56,365 nucleotides of DNA from CAYLJV01 sp964510375 (GCA_964510375.1 CAZEBR010000007.1:1-56365), one strand, 5' to 3'; counted from the first letter of the stretch, positions 7,845 through 17,136 are shown. Notes: generated by a model not told the origin, from the letters alone. Made by a program: numbers and translations.

Positions 7845-8927
7845 TCAAAGTCCGGCGACGTCCTCTATCGCATCCGTCAGCTCCTTAACATCCTCCACGG
7901 TGTGATCCCCCATATGACCGATTCTGAATGTCTTTTCCTTTAACTGTGAACCGTACCCGTTAGAAAATACTATATTGTACTTCTCCTCTACTTTCTGCCT
8001 GACCTTTTCTACGTTAATCCCCCTTGTGTTCTCCACGGCGCTGACCGTCTGCGACCAGTAGCCATCCTCCGGGAACATGTCAAAATGTTCCAAGGCCCAA
8101 TTTCGAGTATACTCGGCCATCTCCCTATGCCTCTCCGCCCGCTCCTTGTGTCCTTCATCCAGCATGTATTTCATCTGCTCTCTATAAGCGAGCATCAGAG
8201 GAATAGCTGCAGTCTGATGGGTCTGGCCCTTTCTTTTATAATATTCAATATTCCTTTCAAAGTCCGCGTACCAGCCCCTACCCTCAACATCTCTGCTCTT
8301 CTGGTAAGTTTTATCATCTACAATACAGACCGAAAGTCCTGGCGGCATGGCAAAAGCCTTCTGGGACGAAGTAAATATCACGTTTATCCCGCTTTCGTCT
8401 ATGTCTATATAATCCCCTCCGAGGCAGGAAATCGCATCTACTATAAATGTGGTATCAGGATATTCCTTCAGAACCTCACCTATCTCCTCGACGGGATTTC
8501 GAATTCCAGTAGAAGTCTCGTTCATTACGCAGGTGACCGCATCGTAATCCTCATCTTCCAAAGCATCCCTAACGTCCTCGGGCCTAACCGGCTTTCCCCA
8601 CTCGTATTCCAACCTGTCGACATCTTTTCCACACCTTTCGGCGACCTTTCGCTGTCTTTCGCTGAAACTCCCGCAAGTGGTACATAAGACCCTTTCCTCG
8701 ACACAGTCACGAATTGTCCCTTCCATAAAGACGGTTCCTGAAGCGGTGAGTATGATTACATGGCGATCAGTATCAAAAAACTTCTTCGTATCCTCGACGA
8801 TCGTTGTATATAAATCGGTCATTTCATCCGATCTATGTCCGATCATCCACTCATTCATAGCGTCCAGTACTTCCTTTCTTACCTCGGTCGGCCCGGGCAA
8901 AAACAATTTTTTATGTTCAAAATCCAT
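7845..8927 (-). CDS. Class V aminotransferase (serine-pyruvate / alanine-glyoxylate type)
   Basis: A 360-residue PLP enzyme of the AGXT/SPT group. The N-terminus KKLFLPGPTEVRKEVL is typical, as are ILTASGTVFMEG, IVDAISCLGGDYIDID and FTSSQKAFAMPPGLS, where the Lys after Ser-Gln binds PLP. These enzymes use Ser, Ala or phosphonate amines with pyruvate or glyoxylate; in archaea they can feed serine/glycine metabolism. The actual substrate cannot be read from sequence. It is followed by ilvE on the same strand 89 bp downstream. A 90-bp spacer separates it from the disrupted thiC. Confidence 0.9.
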   Translation of the reverse strand: MDFEHKKLFLPGPTEVRKEVLDAMNEWMIGHRSDEMTDLYTTIVEDTKKFFDTDRHVIILTASGTVFMEGTIRDCVEERVLCTTCGSFSERQRKVAERCGKDVDRLEYEWGKPVRPEDVRDALEDEDYDAVTCVMNETSTGIRNPVEEIGEVLKEYPDTTFIVDAISCLGGDYIDIDESGINVIFTSSQKAFAMPPGLSVCIVDDKTYQKSRDVEGRGWYADFERNIEYYKRKGQTHQTAAIPLMLAYREQMKYMLDEGHKERAERHREMAEYTRNWALEHFDMFPEDGYWSQTVSAVENTRGINVEKVRQKVEEKYNIVFSNGYGSQLKEKTFRIGHMGDHTVEDVKELTDAIEDVAGL

Positions 8928-9017
8928 TCTATTACCTCATCTCTTGCATCTGGGGGTAGATGCTTTTATTTCAGTTGTTAAAAGTTTAATCCAAAAAACG
9001 GAGAAAATGCTCTGCTT

Positions 9018-10291
9018 TCAATCCTCAAGATAATCTCTAACCATTTTCAGAGCACAAAAATCTGAGCACATACTACACGTTTCGGGATCGAGTTCTGAAG
9101 GTCTATCCGATCTCAACCTCCTAGCTCTTTTCGAGTCGACTGCCAAATCGAACTGCTTGGGCCAGTCAAACTCCTTTCTCGCCCTTGACATATTTTCATC
9201 CATTTCAACATCGATCCCGTTTGCAAAATCCGCCGCATGGGCGGCTATCTTAGAAGCTATGACTCCATTCCTAACATCCTCCAAGTTCGGCAAGCAAAGA
9301 TGCTCGGACGGAGTAACATAACAGAGAAAATCTGCCCCCTTCCAAGCAGCGAGGGCACCTCCGATCGCGCCCGTGATATGATCGTAACCCGGAGAAACAT
9401 CCGTGACGATTGGTCCCAAAACGTAGAAAGGCGCGTCATTACAAGCGTTTTTTTCCATTTCGACGTTCGTTTCTATTTGATCCAAAGGTAGATGCCCAGG
9501 GCCTTCCACCATCGCCTGAACGTTTCCATCCCTGGATCGCTCAACCAACTCGCCCAAGGTGAAAAGTTCTTCAAATTGAGGCCGATCCGAGGCGTCAGAT
9601 AGACAACCCGGTCTCAGACCATCGCCCAAACTCAGGGTTAAATCGAATTCTCGGGCCAGCTCCAAGAGGTAATCAAATTCCTCAAACAGGGGATTTTCTT
9701 CATCGTTATGAAGCATCCAAGCCGCCAAAATAGATCCCCCGCGGCTGACAAAGTTCATAGGCGGCCCCTCTCTCGTAAAGATTCTACCGTGTCCTTGGTG
9801 ACGCCGCAGTGGACCGTTACGAAGTCAACACCGTCCTCAGCGTGTTTTCTTACCGCATTGAAAATGTCATCGGAACTCATATCGACGACGTCCTTTTCAT
9901 CGGCTGCCTCGATGGCTGCTTGATAGATTGGAACGGTGCCAAGAGGAACATCGATTTCCGACAATATCCTTCTCCGGACCTCCTCGATATCCCCGCCGAT
10001 GCTCAAGTCCATCAAAGTGTCCGTACCATATTCAACGGCTACTTTCGCTTTCTTTGCCTCTTCATCAGCGTCGGAATAATCCGGGGAGGTTCCGATGTTC
10101 GCATTTACCTTAGTTCGAAGTCCCTTGCCGATGCCCAGAGGCATAACATCTTCACGCGTTTTATTTTTCGGAATCACCACTTCGCCGGACGCGACTCTCT
10201 TGATTATTTTATCAGTGGATACTCCTTCTGCCTTGGAAATCTCTTTCATCTGTTCAGTCGCTTTTCCTCTCTTCGCTTCCCTCATCTGCAT
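9018..10291 (-). pseudogene. thiC: Phosphomethylpyrimidine synthase ThiC, split by a one-base frameshift
   Basis: ThiC is a radical-SAM enzyme that rearranges AIR into HMP-P for thiamine. One reading frame (10291-9755) gives the N-terminal half from MQMREAKRGKATEQM to LRERGRL and a TGA. A second (9758-9018) continues exactly where homologues do (NFVSRGGSILAAWMLHND) to the C-terminal cluster motif CSMCSDFCALK. The two overlap by ATGA at 9755-9758, and the combined span is one base short of a multiple of three, which fits a single-base deletion. It could be an assembly error, a true mutation, or two coupled half-genes. The C-terminal Cys motif reads C-x2-C-x3-C. ATG 10291 has GAGGAAAG upstream. 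Confidence 0.85.
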
Positions 10292-10363
10292 GTATCTTTC
10301 CTCATAAACTCTATCTACCACACACAAATTAAATAAACCCCAGCTCAAGACAAAACTGAGAAG

Positions 10364-11161
10364 ATGTCCGTTATAGGAATTATAACAGACTTTGGAACAA
10401 AAGACTATTTCGTGTCCGCGACGAAGGGGTCGATACTGTCGATAAATCCGGAGGCAAAAATTGTGGACATAACTCATCAGATACCAGAACACGACATAGA
10501 GAAGGGTGCCTTCGTTCTATCAAACGCGGTTGTAACTTTCCCAAAGAACTCCACTTTTTTAGCAATCATAAACCCCGGAACGGAAACGGAGCTGAGCTGT
10601 ATCGCAGTGAAAACCGAGAACTGTTTAAATTTCGTTGGACCGGACAACGGCATTTTAAGCTTAGTGGCTGAAAAATACGGGGTCCAAGAAATCAGGGAAA
10701 TCAAAAACGAGAAAGTAATGAGAGAAAATGTCTCAAACACCTTCCCCGGAAGGGACGTAATGGCACCGGCTGCCGCACATCTGAGCAAAGGGGCTAAAAT
10801 ATCCGAGATGGGTCCGAAGATGGAGGAAATGAAGAAACTGGGTTTCGGAGCAGCAAGAATTGAGGACGACAAGATTCTCGGCCGAATTTTAAACATAGAC
10901 AATTTCGGAAATTTGGTGACAAACATAAAAAAGAACGACATCATGAAACTAATCAACTACGAAAAAACGTTAGAAGTAGAAATCGGAGAAAAAAAATTTG
11001 ATGTTCCATTCAGGAAAACTTTCGCTGATGCGAAAAAAGGAGAAAATGTATCCTATATCGGCGACACAGGGCTCCTAGAAATAGCAAAAAATCAGGGCAA
11101 TATTGCCAGAAAATTGGGACTAAAGAACACTGATAAATTAAATATCAAAATCAAATTTTAA
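10364..11161 (+). CDS. SAM hydrolase (SAM hydroxide adenosyltransferase, DUF62)
   Basis: A 265-residue protein of the fluorinase/chlorinase/DUF62 superfamily; prokaryotic DUF62 members hydrolyse S-adenosylmethionine to adenosine and methionine. Signature parts are GIITDFGTKDYFVSATKG at the N-terminus, DITHQIPEHDI, the nucleoside-site segment FVGPDNGILS, and GRDVMAPAAAHLSKG; the C-terminal barrel begins near ILNIDNFGNLVTNI. It is divergent from thiC with a 72-bp gap and just upstream of the NAD-salvage fusion, which starts 36 bp downstream, so the two probably form an operon. Confidence 0.92.
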   Translation: MSVIGIITDFGTKDYFVSATKGSILSINPEAKIVDITHQIPEHDIEKGAFVLSNAVVTFPKNSTFLAIINPGTETELSCIAVKTENCLNFVGPDNGILSLVAEKYGVQEIREIKNEKVMRENVSNTFPGRDVMAPAAAHLSKGAKISEMGPKMEEMKKLGFGAARIEDDKILGRILNIDNFGNLVTNIKKNDIMKLINYEKTLEVEIGEKKFDVPFRKTFADAKKGENVSYIGDTGLLEIAKNQGNIARKLGLKNTDKLNIKIKF

Positions 11162-11197
11162 AGACCAAATAACGATTATTGAAAAGGTGAAAAACCG

Positions 11198-12175
11198 ATG
11201 AAAAAGGGATTGACGATTGGAAGGTACCAACCTCTTCACAAAGGTCATTTTTCGGTCTTCAAAAAAATGGACGAAGAATGCGATTCCATAATGATCGGAG
11301 TCGGGAGTGCCCAAATCGAGAGAGAAAAGGACAATCCTCTGTCCGGAGGGGAGAGAATAAACATGATTAAACGAGTGTTAAAAAATCGGAATATAGAACC
11401 TTATGAAATTTTTCCCGTTCCGGACATTGAATGCTATCCCGCTTGGCCATACTATGTTAAGAATATTCTTCCACCGTTCGATTACCTTTATGTGCACTCA
11501 AGAACTGTTCTCCGTCTATTTAAAGGTACAAAAACTAAAATTAGGAGGGTAAAAGAATTCAACAAAAGTGAATGGTCAGCCACGGAAGTTAGAAGAAGAA
11601 TAAAAAACAACGAAGAATGGCGACATCTTGTTCCGAAGGAGGTGGCTGAATTTTTGGATGAGATAGATATGAAAAACCGGCTTAAACCCACAATCGAAGT
11701 AAAATCCGAAACCGAAAAAAAGGTCGCACATCTCCTCACAAAAGCGGAAAAAACCATTGCAACGGTCGAATCCTGCACTGGCGGTTTAATAGCGAACAGG
11801 CTAACCAACGTTCCCGGGTCATCGAATTACTTCATAGAAGGACTCGTCACCTACCGAACCAGTACCAAAACTGAATTACTCGGAATCGATGAAGACGAGA
11901 TAGAAAAACATGGAGTCGTAAGTCCTGAAACTGCCCGAAAAATGGCCGAAAAAATCAGAGAAAGGGCGGATACGGATATTGGCCTATCCACCACCGGTTT
12001 GCTTGGCCCAGGCGGAAACGAATCGGAGGAATCTATCGGAACCGTTTACGTAGGTCTATCCCACCCGAGCGGGGTGGAGGTCGAAAAATTTAACTTTTCT
12101 GGAAACAGGTTAGAGGTAAAAAACCAGGCAAGCGAGAAATCGCTGGCGAAGATTATAAAATTTTTGGAAAAATAA
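11198..12175 (+). CDS. NadM-PncC fusion: NMN adenylyltransferase + NMN deamidase (CinA C-terminal)
   Basis: A 325-residue two-domain protein. Residues 1 to about 160 are archaeal NadM: GRYQPLHKGH carries the nucleotidyl-transferase His-x-x-His and SATEVRRRI matches the C-terminal phosphate-binding motif. Residues about 168-325 are a CinA C-terminal/PncC domain with VESCTGGLIANRLTNVPGSS and TGLLGPGG. PncC converts NMN to NaMN, and NadM adenylates NMN or NaMN, so both act on the same metabolite at a branch point of NAD salvage. Each domain has near-normal length and there is no sign of a frameshift, so the fusion looks genuine. AAAGGTGA precedes ATG 11198. Confidence 0.9.
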   Translation: MKKGLTIGRYQPLHKGHFSVFKKMDEECDSIMIGVGSAQIEREKDNPLSGGERINMIKRVLKNRNIEPYEIFPVPDIECYPAWPYYVKNILPPFDYLYVHSRTVLRLFKGTKTKIRRVKEFNKSEWSATEVRRRIKNNEEWRHLVPKEVAEFLDEIDMKNRLKPTIEVKSETEKKVAHLLTKAEKTIATVESCTGGLIANRLTNVPGSSNYFIEGLVTYRTSTKTELLGIDEDEIEKHGVVSPETARKMAEKIRERADTDIGLSTTGLLGPGGNESEESIGTVYVGLSHPSGVEVEKFNFSGNRLEVKNQASEKSLAKIIKFLEK

Positions 12176-12186
12176 AATTTAAATCC

Positions 12187-12504
12187 TCAGAAATCATTAA
12201 ACAAGTATTTCTCAAGGTCGACTCTCTGGGAATCTACTTTGACTCCCTCCCTCTCCAAGAGTTCTTTCTTCCTTTCCTTTCCGCCGCAGCTATAATCACC
12301 GAGATACCCGGACGATTTTACAACCCTGTGGCAGGGGATTTCCACCGGCCTCGGATTATCCGCTAATGCATTTCCAACAGCCCGAAAAGCCTTTGGCCTC
12401 CCGAGAGCCTTCGCTATTTCAGCATAAGTAGTAACCTTTCCTTCGGGTACCTTCGAAACAAGGTTCAGTACGTTTTCTTTAAAACCCAATCTGACCACTA
12501 ACAC
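12187..12504 (-). CDS. ogt: Methylated-DNA-protein cysteine methyltransferase (minimal MGMT/Ogt)
   Basis: A 105-residue protein containing only the DNA-binding/active-site domain of O6-alkylguanine-DNA alkyltransferase. The active site IPCHRVV keeps the acceptor Cys, so it is a repair enzyme and not an alkyltransferase-like (PWHR) protein. Helix-turn-helix with the Arg finger region is at KALGRPKAFRAVGNALADNP, and GYLGDYSCGGKERKKELL follows. The usual N-terminal domain is absent, which is known in small archaeal members. GTG is the only early start. Convergent with the NadM-PncC gene. Confidence 0.9.
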   Translation of the reverse strand: MLVVRLGFKENVLNLVSKVPEGKVTTYAEIAKALGRPKAFRAVGNALADNPRPVEIPCHRVVKSSGYLGDYSCGGKERKKELLEREGVKVDSQRVDLEKYLFNDF

Positions 12505-12776
12505 AACAATTGTCCCAAGAAAATATTACCCCTGCGGATTCCACGAGCGAAAAATATAGTAGAAAAACGAATAAAAAGCTGTTATCCGCCACAAATCGAT
12601 ATTTGAAAACGTCACTCAGGGATTCAAAATTTAATATCCAATTAATTCTTAGAACATGATTTCTCTTTTGACGGTTAAGCTTGTCTTCGATTAGAACACT
12701 AATTTACTGATTAAAAGGACAAAAAATCCTATAACTGATAAAAACTGTCAGACCAACATGGATAGTGGAGGTTTAT

Positions 12777-13424
12777 ATGGCTCAGATAATGATCGTAGAC
12801 GACGAGCCGGATATACGAGAACTGGTAAAGCTCAACTTCGAAAAAGAAAATCACGACGTAGTACCGGCGGAAAATGGAAAGGACGCCCTAGAAAAATTGG
12901 AGGAGATTTCACCGGACTATCCCGATCTCATTCTCCTAGATATTAACATGCCCGAACTAAACGGTTGGGAAACGCTCGATGAACTGGACAAGCGAGATAT
13001 CCTCAAAGATGTTCCCGTTGTGATGTTCACGGTCGAAGAGTTGACTTTCGTAAAAATGCTTCGAAAGGACATAGAAGGCTTGGTCGGATATATAGAAAAA
13101 CCCTTTGAACGCGAAGAAATACTAAATACGGCCGAAAAGGTCATAGAAAAAACAAAAAAGATCAACGAAAGGAAAAAGAAGATAGAAGAGAGCCCGGAGG
13201 GGGGAGAAAGTTTAGCCGAAGCTTATAAGGCATGGTCCAGGGCCCAAATGATTCACAGAAGATTCCTAGAAAAACTGGAAGAAATGGAAGAAAAAATGAC
13301 CAGCAAAAGCAAACTTGGTAGAGTTAAAAATTTGAAAAAAGGAGAAAGAAACACAATAGACCAGTTAGAGCGAAAGAAGAAAGAGCTATTGAAAACAGCA
13401 GGTTTGGAAAAATATACTGAATAA
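12777..13424 (+). CDS. Response regulator: CheY-like receiver plus helical C-terminus
   Basis: A 215-residue protein. The receiver domain (about 1-125) keeps the acidic pair (IVDDEPD), the phosphoacceptor Asp in LILLDINMPELNG, the Thr in VVMFTVE and the Lys in IEKPFE, so it should be phosphorylatable. The remaining 90 residues are helical and charged (coiled-coil-like, KKINERKKKIEESPE onward) with no DNA-binding domain. Start ATG 12777 follows GGAGGT at 12768-12773. A histidine kinase gene, interrupted by a stop codon, starts 105 bp downstream and is the obvious partner. Confidence 0.88.
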   Translation: MAQIMIVDDEPDIRELVKLNFEKENHDVVPAENGKDALEKLEEISPDYPDLILLDINMPELNGWETLDELDKRDILKDVPVVMFTVEELTFVKMLRKDIEGLVGYIEKPFEREEILNTAEKVIEKTKKINERKKKIEESPEGGESLAEAYKAWSRAQMIHRRFLEKLEEMEEKMTSKSKLGRVKNLKKGERNTIDQLERKKKELLKTAGLEKYTE

Positions 13425-13529
13425 AAAACCTTTTCTCATTTTAATTAGAAAATTCTTCAAAGAAATAGTTAGCAAGAAGCTGACAAATATTAACCAATCA
13501 ACCATTAGAAACTGATGGGAGAGAATATC

Positions 13530-14933
13530 ATGGACGAAAATGCAATTCTCCGAACTGTGCTGAAAAATAATCCCGATCCAATTTACTTCAAGAACCGAGA
13601 TGCCCACTACACCGAAGTTAGCGCCTCGATGCTACATCATTTGCAGTTAGAAAGGGAGGAAGTTCAAGGAAAGACCGACTTCGATATCTTCCCTGACAAA
13701 AAAGCTCAGGAAATGTATGAGGAAGATATCCGAGTAATGCAGAACAATGAACCCATCAATGGCAAGGTAGAAAGAATAACCTGGCCCGACGGAAAAACCC
13801 AGTGGCTATCCGTATACAAGTTTCCGCGACACAACTCGAAAGGTAAAGTCGTAGGGACCTTCGGATTACTGAAAGATATCACAGAGTACAAAGAGACGGA
13901 GCGAGAATTTGAGGGCATTAAAAAACAAGCTGTTCTGATGGCGGAACAGTCAGGAAATTTGATGTATCGAATCGACAAGAATTTCAAATGCATGTATGCA
14001 AACCAAAAAACTCTTACTTATCTCGACAGTAGCGAAGAAGAAGTTATTGGGAGCAAGTTCACGGAGTTTTTGCCCGAAAAAGACAAGAAAGAGTTTATTG
14101 AACACGTCGAGAGAGCGATTGAGTCCGGCGAAGCAGTGAAATTAGAGCACAAATGGAACATATCGGACTGTTGGCTGTACACCATTTTCACACCGGTGCC
14201 CGATCCCGATACCGGAGAAATCGTGGATGTACTGGCAATATCGAGGGACATCACCAGAGCAAAAAAGGCAGAAGAAAGACAGGAATTTCTCCACTCACTA
14301 TTAAGACATGATCTGAGGAACAAAATACAAATTATTCAAGGATACCTACAGTTTCTTGAGGATACGGATACCTCCGAAGAGCAAGAAAAATTCCTTAAAA
14401 AAGCTATAAAGGCTTCTAGAAACGGTTACGACCTTATTGAAGAAGTGAGAGCTCTGAGAAAGACTAAAAAGGACCATAAACCTATTGAGATAAACGTGGG
14501 GGCTATTATAAGCAAGGTAATAGATGAAAATCGGGACCGCGCTCAGTAAAAGAACGTTGAAATCGAAGACGAAAGAAAAGATAACAAGGTCTACGGAGGA
14601 CCACTCCTGAGGGATCTATTCGAAAATCTCATCATCAACGGTATCCAACACTCGGGGGGAAAGGTAGTGAGGGTTCAAGTGGAGGAAAAAGACGACAAGG
14701 CATTGATAATTGTAGAGGACGACGGCAAAGGAATCCCGGAAAAAAACAAGGACAAAATTTTCGATCGATCTTGGTCCGGAAAAAACAGTAGGGGAAGCGG
14801 GCTGGGTCTTCACCTAGTAAAAAAGATAGCAGAAACTTACGGCGGAGATGTGGAATTAAACGAATCTGATCTAGGCGGCGCCAGATTCGACGTATACCTA
14901 GAAAAGTACACGGAAGATGAAAAGAAAGAATAA
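13530..14933 (+). pseudogene. PAS-PAS sensor histidine kinase interrupted by an in-frame TAA
   Basis: Two PAS domains (about residues 1-120, ending in GTFGLLKDITEYKE, and about 130-250, ending in DVLAISRDITRAKKAEE) lead into a HisKA-like helix with the phospho-His in LHSLLRHDLRNKIQ. The reading hits TAA at 14547-14549. Translation continues in the same frame (KNVEIEDERKDNK...) into a complete HATPase_c domain with an N box (ENLIINGIQHS), DDGKGIPEKNKDKIF and GSGLGLHLVKK. A single substitution thus separates the His domain from the ATPase domain. The change may be real or a sequencing error. ATG 13530 follows GGGAGAG. Probable partner of the response regulator just upstream. Confidence 0.88.
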
Positions 14934-14968
14934 AACTGAAATCTCCCTACATATCAAACCAGGATAAA

Positions 14969-16027
14969 ATGTTGGAAATAGACGGTTCGATGGGCGAAGG
15001 CGGTGGCTCTGTTCTCAGATTATCCCTAGCTTTAGCCTCGATAAAGAGCGAACCGATTAGAGTATACAATATCCGAGCCAACAGATCGAAACCCGGCCTA
15101 GCCAATCAACATTTACATGCGGTTAAATCCCTGAAGGAGCTCACTGAAGCAAAAACGAAAGGCCTCGAAATCGGGTCCGAGGAAGTAGTATTCGAGCCTA
15201 AAAGAAACACCGGGAAAGATATAAAGGTCGATATAGGAACCGCCGGGAGCACTACACTTATACTTCAGTCTGTGATGATTCCCGCGGCCTTTGCTGAAGA
15301 GCCAGTTTCCATCGAAGTAAAAGGAGGAACCGACAATCCCTTCGCACCGCCGATAGACTACCTGAAAAATGTCACCATTCCTATTTTAGAAAAACTAGGA
15401 TATCATGCCGAAATAAACTTGGTAAAACGAGGTCACTACCCGAAGGGAGGAGGAATAATTAAAGCAGAAATCAATCCCATCGAAAAACTCAAGCCGTTAA
15501 ATCTCACAGAAGCTGGAAAAGTAAGCAAAATCAGTGGAGTATCCCACTGCGTTAAACTTCCAAGCCACATCGCGAAGAGGCAGGCCGAAGCTGCAAAGGA
15601 AAGACTAGCGGAAGCTGGCCACGAAGCAGGTATAGAGGTAGAGTATTACGAGAAATCCGAAGATCCGCATCTAAGTCCCGGGACTGGAGTCGTTCTCTGG
15701 GCGGAGACGAGAAACGGCTCGATATTGGGCTCAAACGGGCACGGAGAAAAGGGGAAACCCGCCGAGAAGGTCGGAAAAGAAGCCGCTGAAAAACTTCTGG
15801 ATGAACTCGAAACAGGAAAAGCTCTAGATAAATATCTAACCGACCAGATTATTCCCTATCTGAGTTTAGCGGAAGGGCAATCCATAATATCCACCACGGA
15901 GCTGACGTCCCATACCCTGACCAACGTGGAGCTGGTCGAGAAAATCCTTGGAACCGAAATCGAGGTATCCGGAATGGAAGGAGAACCCGGAGAAATATCG
16001 GTGAGAGGTAAAGCGTTACAAAATTGA
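14969..16027 (+). CDS. rtcA: RNA 3'-terminal phosphate cyclase
   Basis: A 352-residue enzyme that uses ATP to convert RNA 3'-phosphates to 2',3'-cyclic phosphates. The family is shown by IDGSMGEGGGSVLRLSLAL at the N-terminus, YNIRANRSKPGLANQHLHAV, KRGHYPKGGG, and TTELTSHTLTNVEL, which holds the His that becomes adenylylated. Length is normal. It starts 35 bp after the kinase gene on the same strand with a TATA-poor spacer. No rtcB is in the window. Confidence 0.95.
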   Translation: MLEIDGSMGEGGGSVLRLSLALASIKSEPIRVYNIRANRSKPGLANQHLHAVKSLKELTEAKTKGLEIGSEEVVFEPKRNTGKDIKVDIGTAGSTTLILQSVMIPAAFAEEPVSIEVKGGTDNPFAPPIDYLKNVTIPILEKLGYHAEINLVKRGHYPKGGGIIKAEINPIEKLKPLNLTEAGKVSKISGVSHCVKLPSHIAKRQAEAAKERLAEAGHEAGIEVEYYEKSEDPHLSPGTGVVLWAETRNGSILGSNGHGEKGKPAEKVGKEAAEKLLDELETGKALDKYLTDQIIPYLSLAEGQSIISTTELTSHTLTNVELVEKILGTEIEVSGMEGEPGEISVRGKALQN

Positions 16028-16084
16028 CCGAAAAATAAATTTTCTCTTTTTTAATCCACTACCCGCTTAAAAAGCGATGGGGGA

Positions 16085-16375
16085 ATGGAAAAAACCATAC
16101 TGGTAATTGCGCTCGTAGCAGTCGCTTGGCACTTAGGGGTTTTCGGCGCCATTGAGATTATCTCCGCCGACAAACCTCCAATCCCGGTGGATAGACTGCT
16201 GAGACTAGCAGAGCTGGATCTTCTGAAAAGGTTGAGGGGGAAACTTGAAGGAGCATCGGACGAGGAAAAGAAGGACCAACCTTACGAAAACTGGCTAAAA
16301 GAAGTCAGAAAAGAAATCAGGAGGATTAAAAACAATCGAAAACACTATCACAAAAATACTAGAAAAAATGGATAG
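16085..16375 (+). CDS. Small membrane-anchored protein of the pilus-like operon
   Basis: 96 residues with no family I recognise. Residues 4-25 (ILVIALVAVAWHLGVFGAI) form one hydrophobic segment, either a membrane anchor or an uncleaved signal; the rest is charged and helical with a very basic end. It is the first gene of a tight operon: its stop codon overlaps the start of the next gene by eight bases. The hydrophobic N-terminus could suggest a pilin, but I see no class III signal peptide (basic residues plus Gly/Ala before a Glu-containing hydrophobic stretch). Confidence 0.72.
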   Translation: MEKTILVIALVAVAWHLGVFGAIEIISADKPPIPVDRLLRLAELDLLKRLRGKLEGASDEEKKDQPYENWLKEVRKEIRRIKNNRKHYHKNTRKNG

Positions 16376-16895
16376 TTTCTTGGATATAGAACCCGATAAA
16401 ATTCAGAAAGGAAAAGAAATCACAGAAGAGATTATCCGCTCGGCGGAAATATCTGAAAAACTAATTTTTGAGAAAGGGAAGAGGAAAAGATACAGTAAAT
16501 TACTCTCCGAACTAGAAACTCGTTTCTCCAAACTCTCAAGAGATGTCCAAAATAGAGAGAAAAGTTCTCTCAGTTCCGACTGGCAGCAACTGGGGGAACA
16601 AAATATGTCGAAGTTAAAGGACGACGTTCTCGCACTCAGAGAATTCCTAAAGAAAAACGAAGCGGCACTCAAAAAAAGATGGAACGAGATGGCGTACGGA
16701 GCCGATATCGAGGACTTGGTCCGGAATTTGAAAAATGAAGAATCGGTTGACAGTCTGACAGTATCCAAACTGTCCAACGCCATTAAAAACAGGGGCGAGG
16801 ACGAAATAGAATCCATCACGAAAGAAAATACGGACCGTCTAAATCGAATCACGAGATGGCTTTTGCTTCTGAGGGAGGTAAGAAACGCTGAGTAA
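16368..16895 (+). CDS. Helical, probably coiled-coil protein of the pilus-like operon
   Basis: 175 residues, highly charged and helical throughout with heptad-like spacing; no recognised family and no membrane segment. It overlaps the preceding gene and, by CTGAGTAA, the next one. Position between a membrane peptide and the secretion ATPase suggests a cytoplasmic scaffold or regulator comparable in placement to the small Fla/Arl accessory proteins, but I see no sequence similarity that proves it. Confidence 0.75.
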   Translation: MDSFLDIEPDKIQKGKEITEEIIRSAEISEKLIFEKGKRKRYSKLLSELETRFSKLSRDVQNREKSSLSSDWQQLGEQNMSKLKDDVLALREFLKKNEAALKKRWNEMAYGADIEDLVRNLKNEESVDSLTVSKLSNAIKNRGEDEIESITKENTDRLNRITRWLLLLREVRNAE

Positions 16896-17136
16896 AGACG
16901 AAGAATCCATTCAAGCCGCCCACGGCAGATGGATAAGGGAACTTCAAAAATCCTTCAAAATAATCAAACAGGATCTTTCCTTAATGGAAGAAAGAGTTTC
17001 GGCGTTTGAATCGGAGATAGCGGAGGTCTCGAAAAAACAGAGAAAACTAAAATCTGAACTGGACCATATCTCAATGAAGATAGAGGAGCTGTGCTCCAGC
17101 GAAGAAAAACTCGAGGAGGGGAGGGGACAAAGTTGA
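16888..17136 (+). CDS. Small coiled-coil protein, probable CTG start
   Basis: An 82-codon open frame reading SKDEESIQAAHGRWIREL and on through a heptad-rich region to TGA at 17134. There is no ATG, GTG or TTG before codon 33 (ATG 16984). However a perfect GGAGGT (16874-16879) sits eight bases before CTG at 16888, and the frame is closed by TAA just upstream of that ribosome-binding site. CTG is therefore the best start, overlapping the previous stop. Its own stop overlaps the TTG start of the ATPase gene. The frame is dense in Glu/Lys/Leu like its neighbours, so it is likely real. Function unknown. Confidence 0.6.
   Translation: MSKDEESIQAAHGRWIRELQKSFKIIKQDLSLMEERVSAFESEIAEVSKKQRKLKSELDHISMKIEELCSSEEKLEEGRGQS

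Noticed and set aside
14547..14549. Reassigned TAA codon as an explanation for both nonsense codons
   Set aside because: TAA ends many intact genes here (for example SepF, RtcA's neighbours and the zinc-ribbon gene), so it clearly works as a stop.
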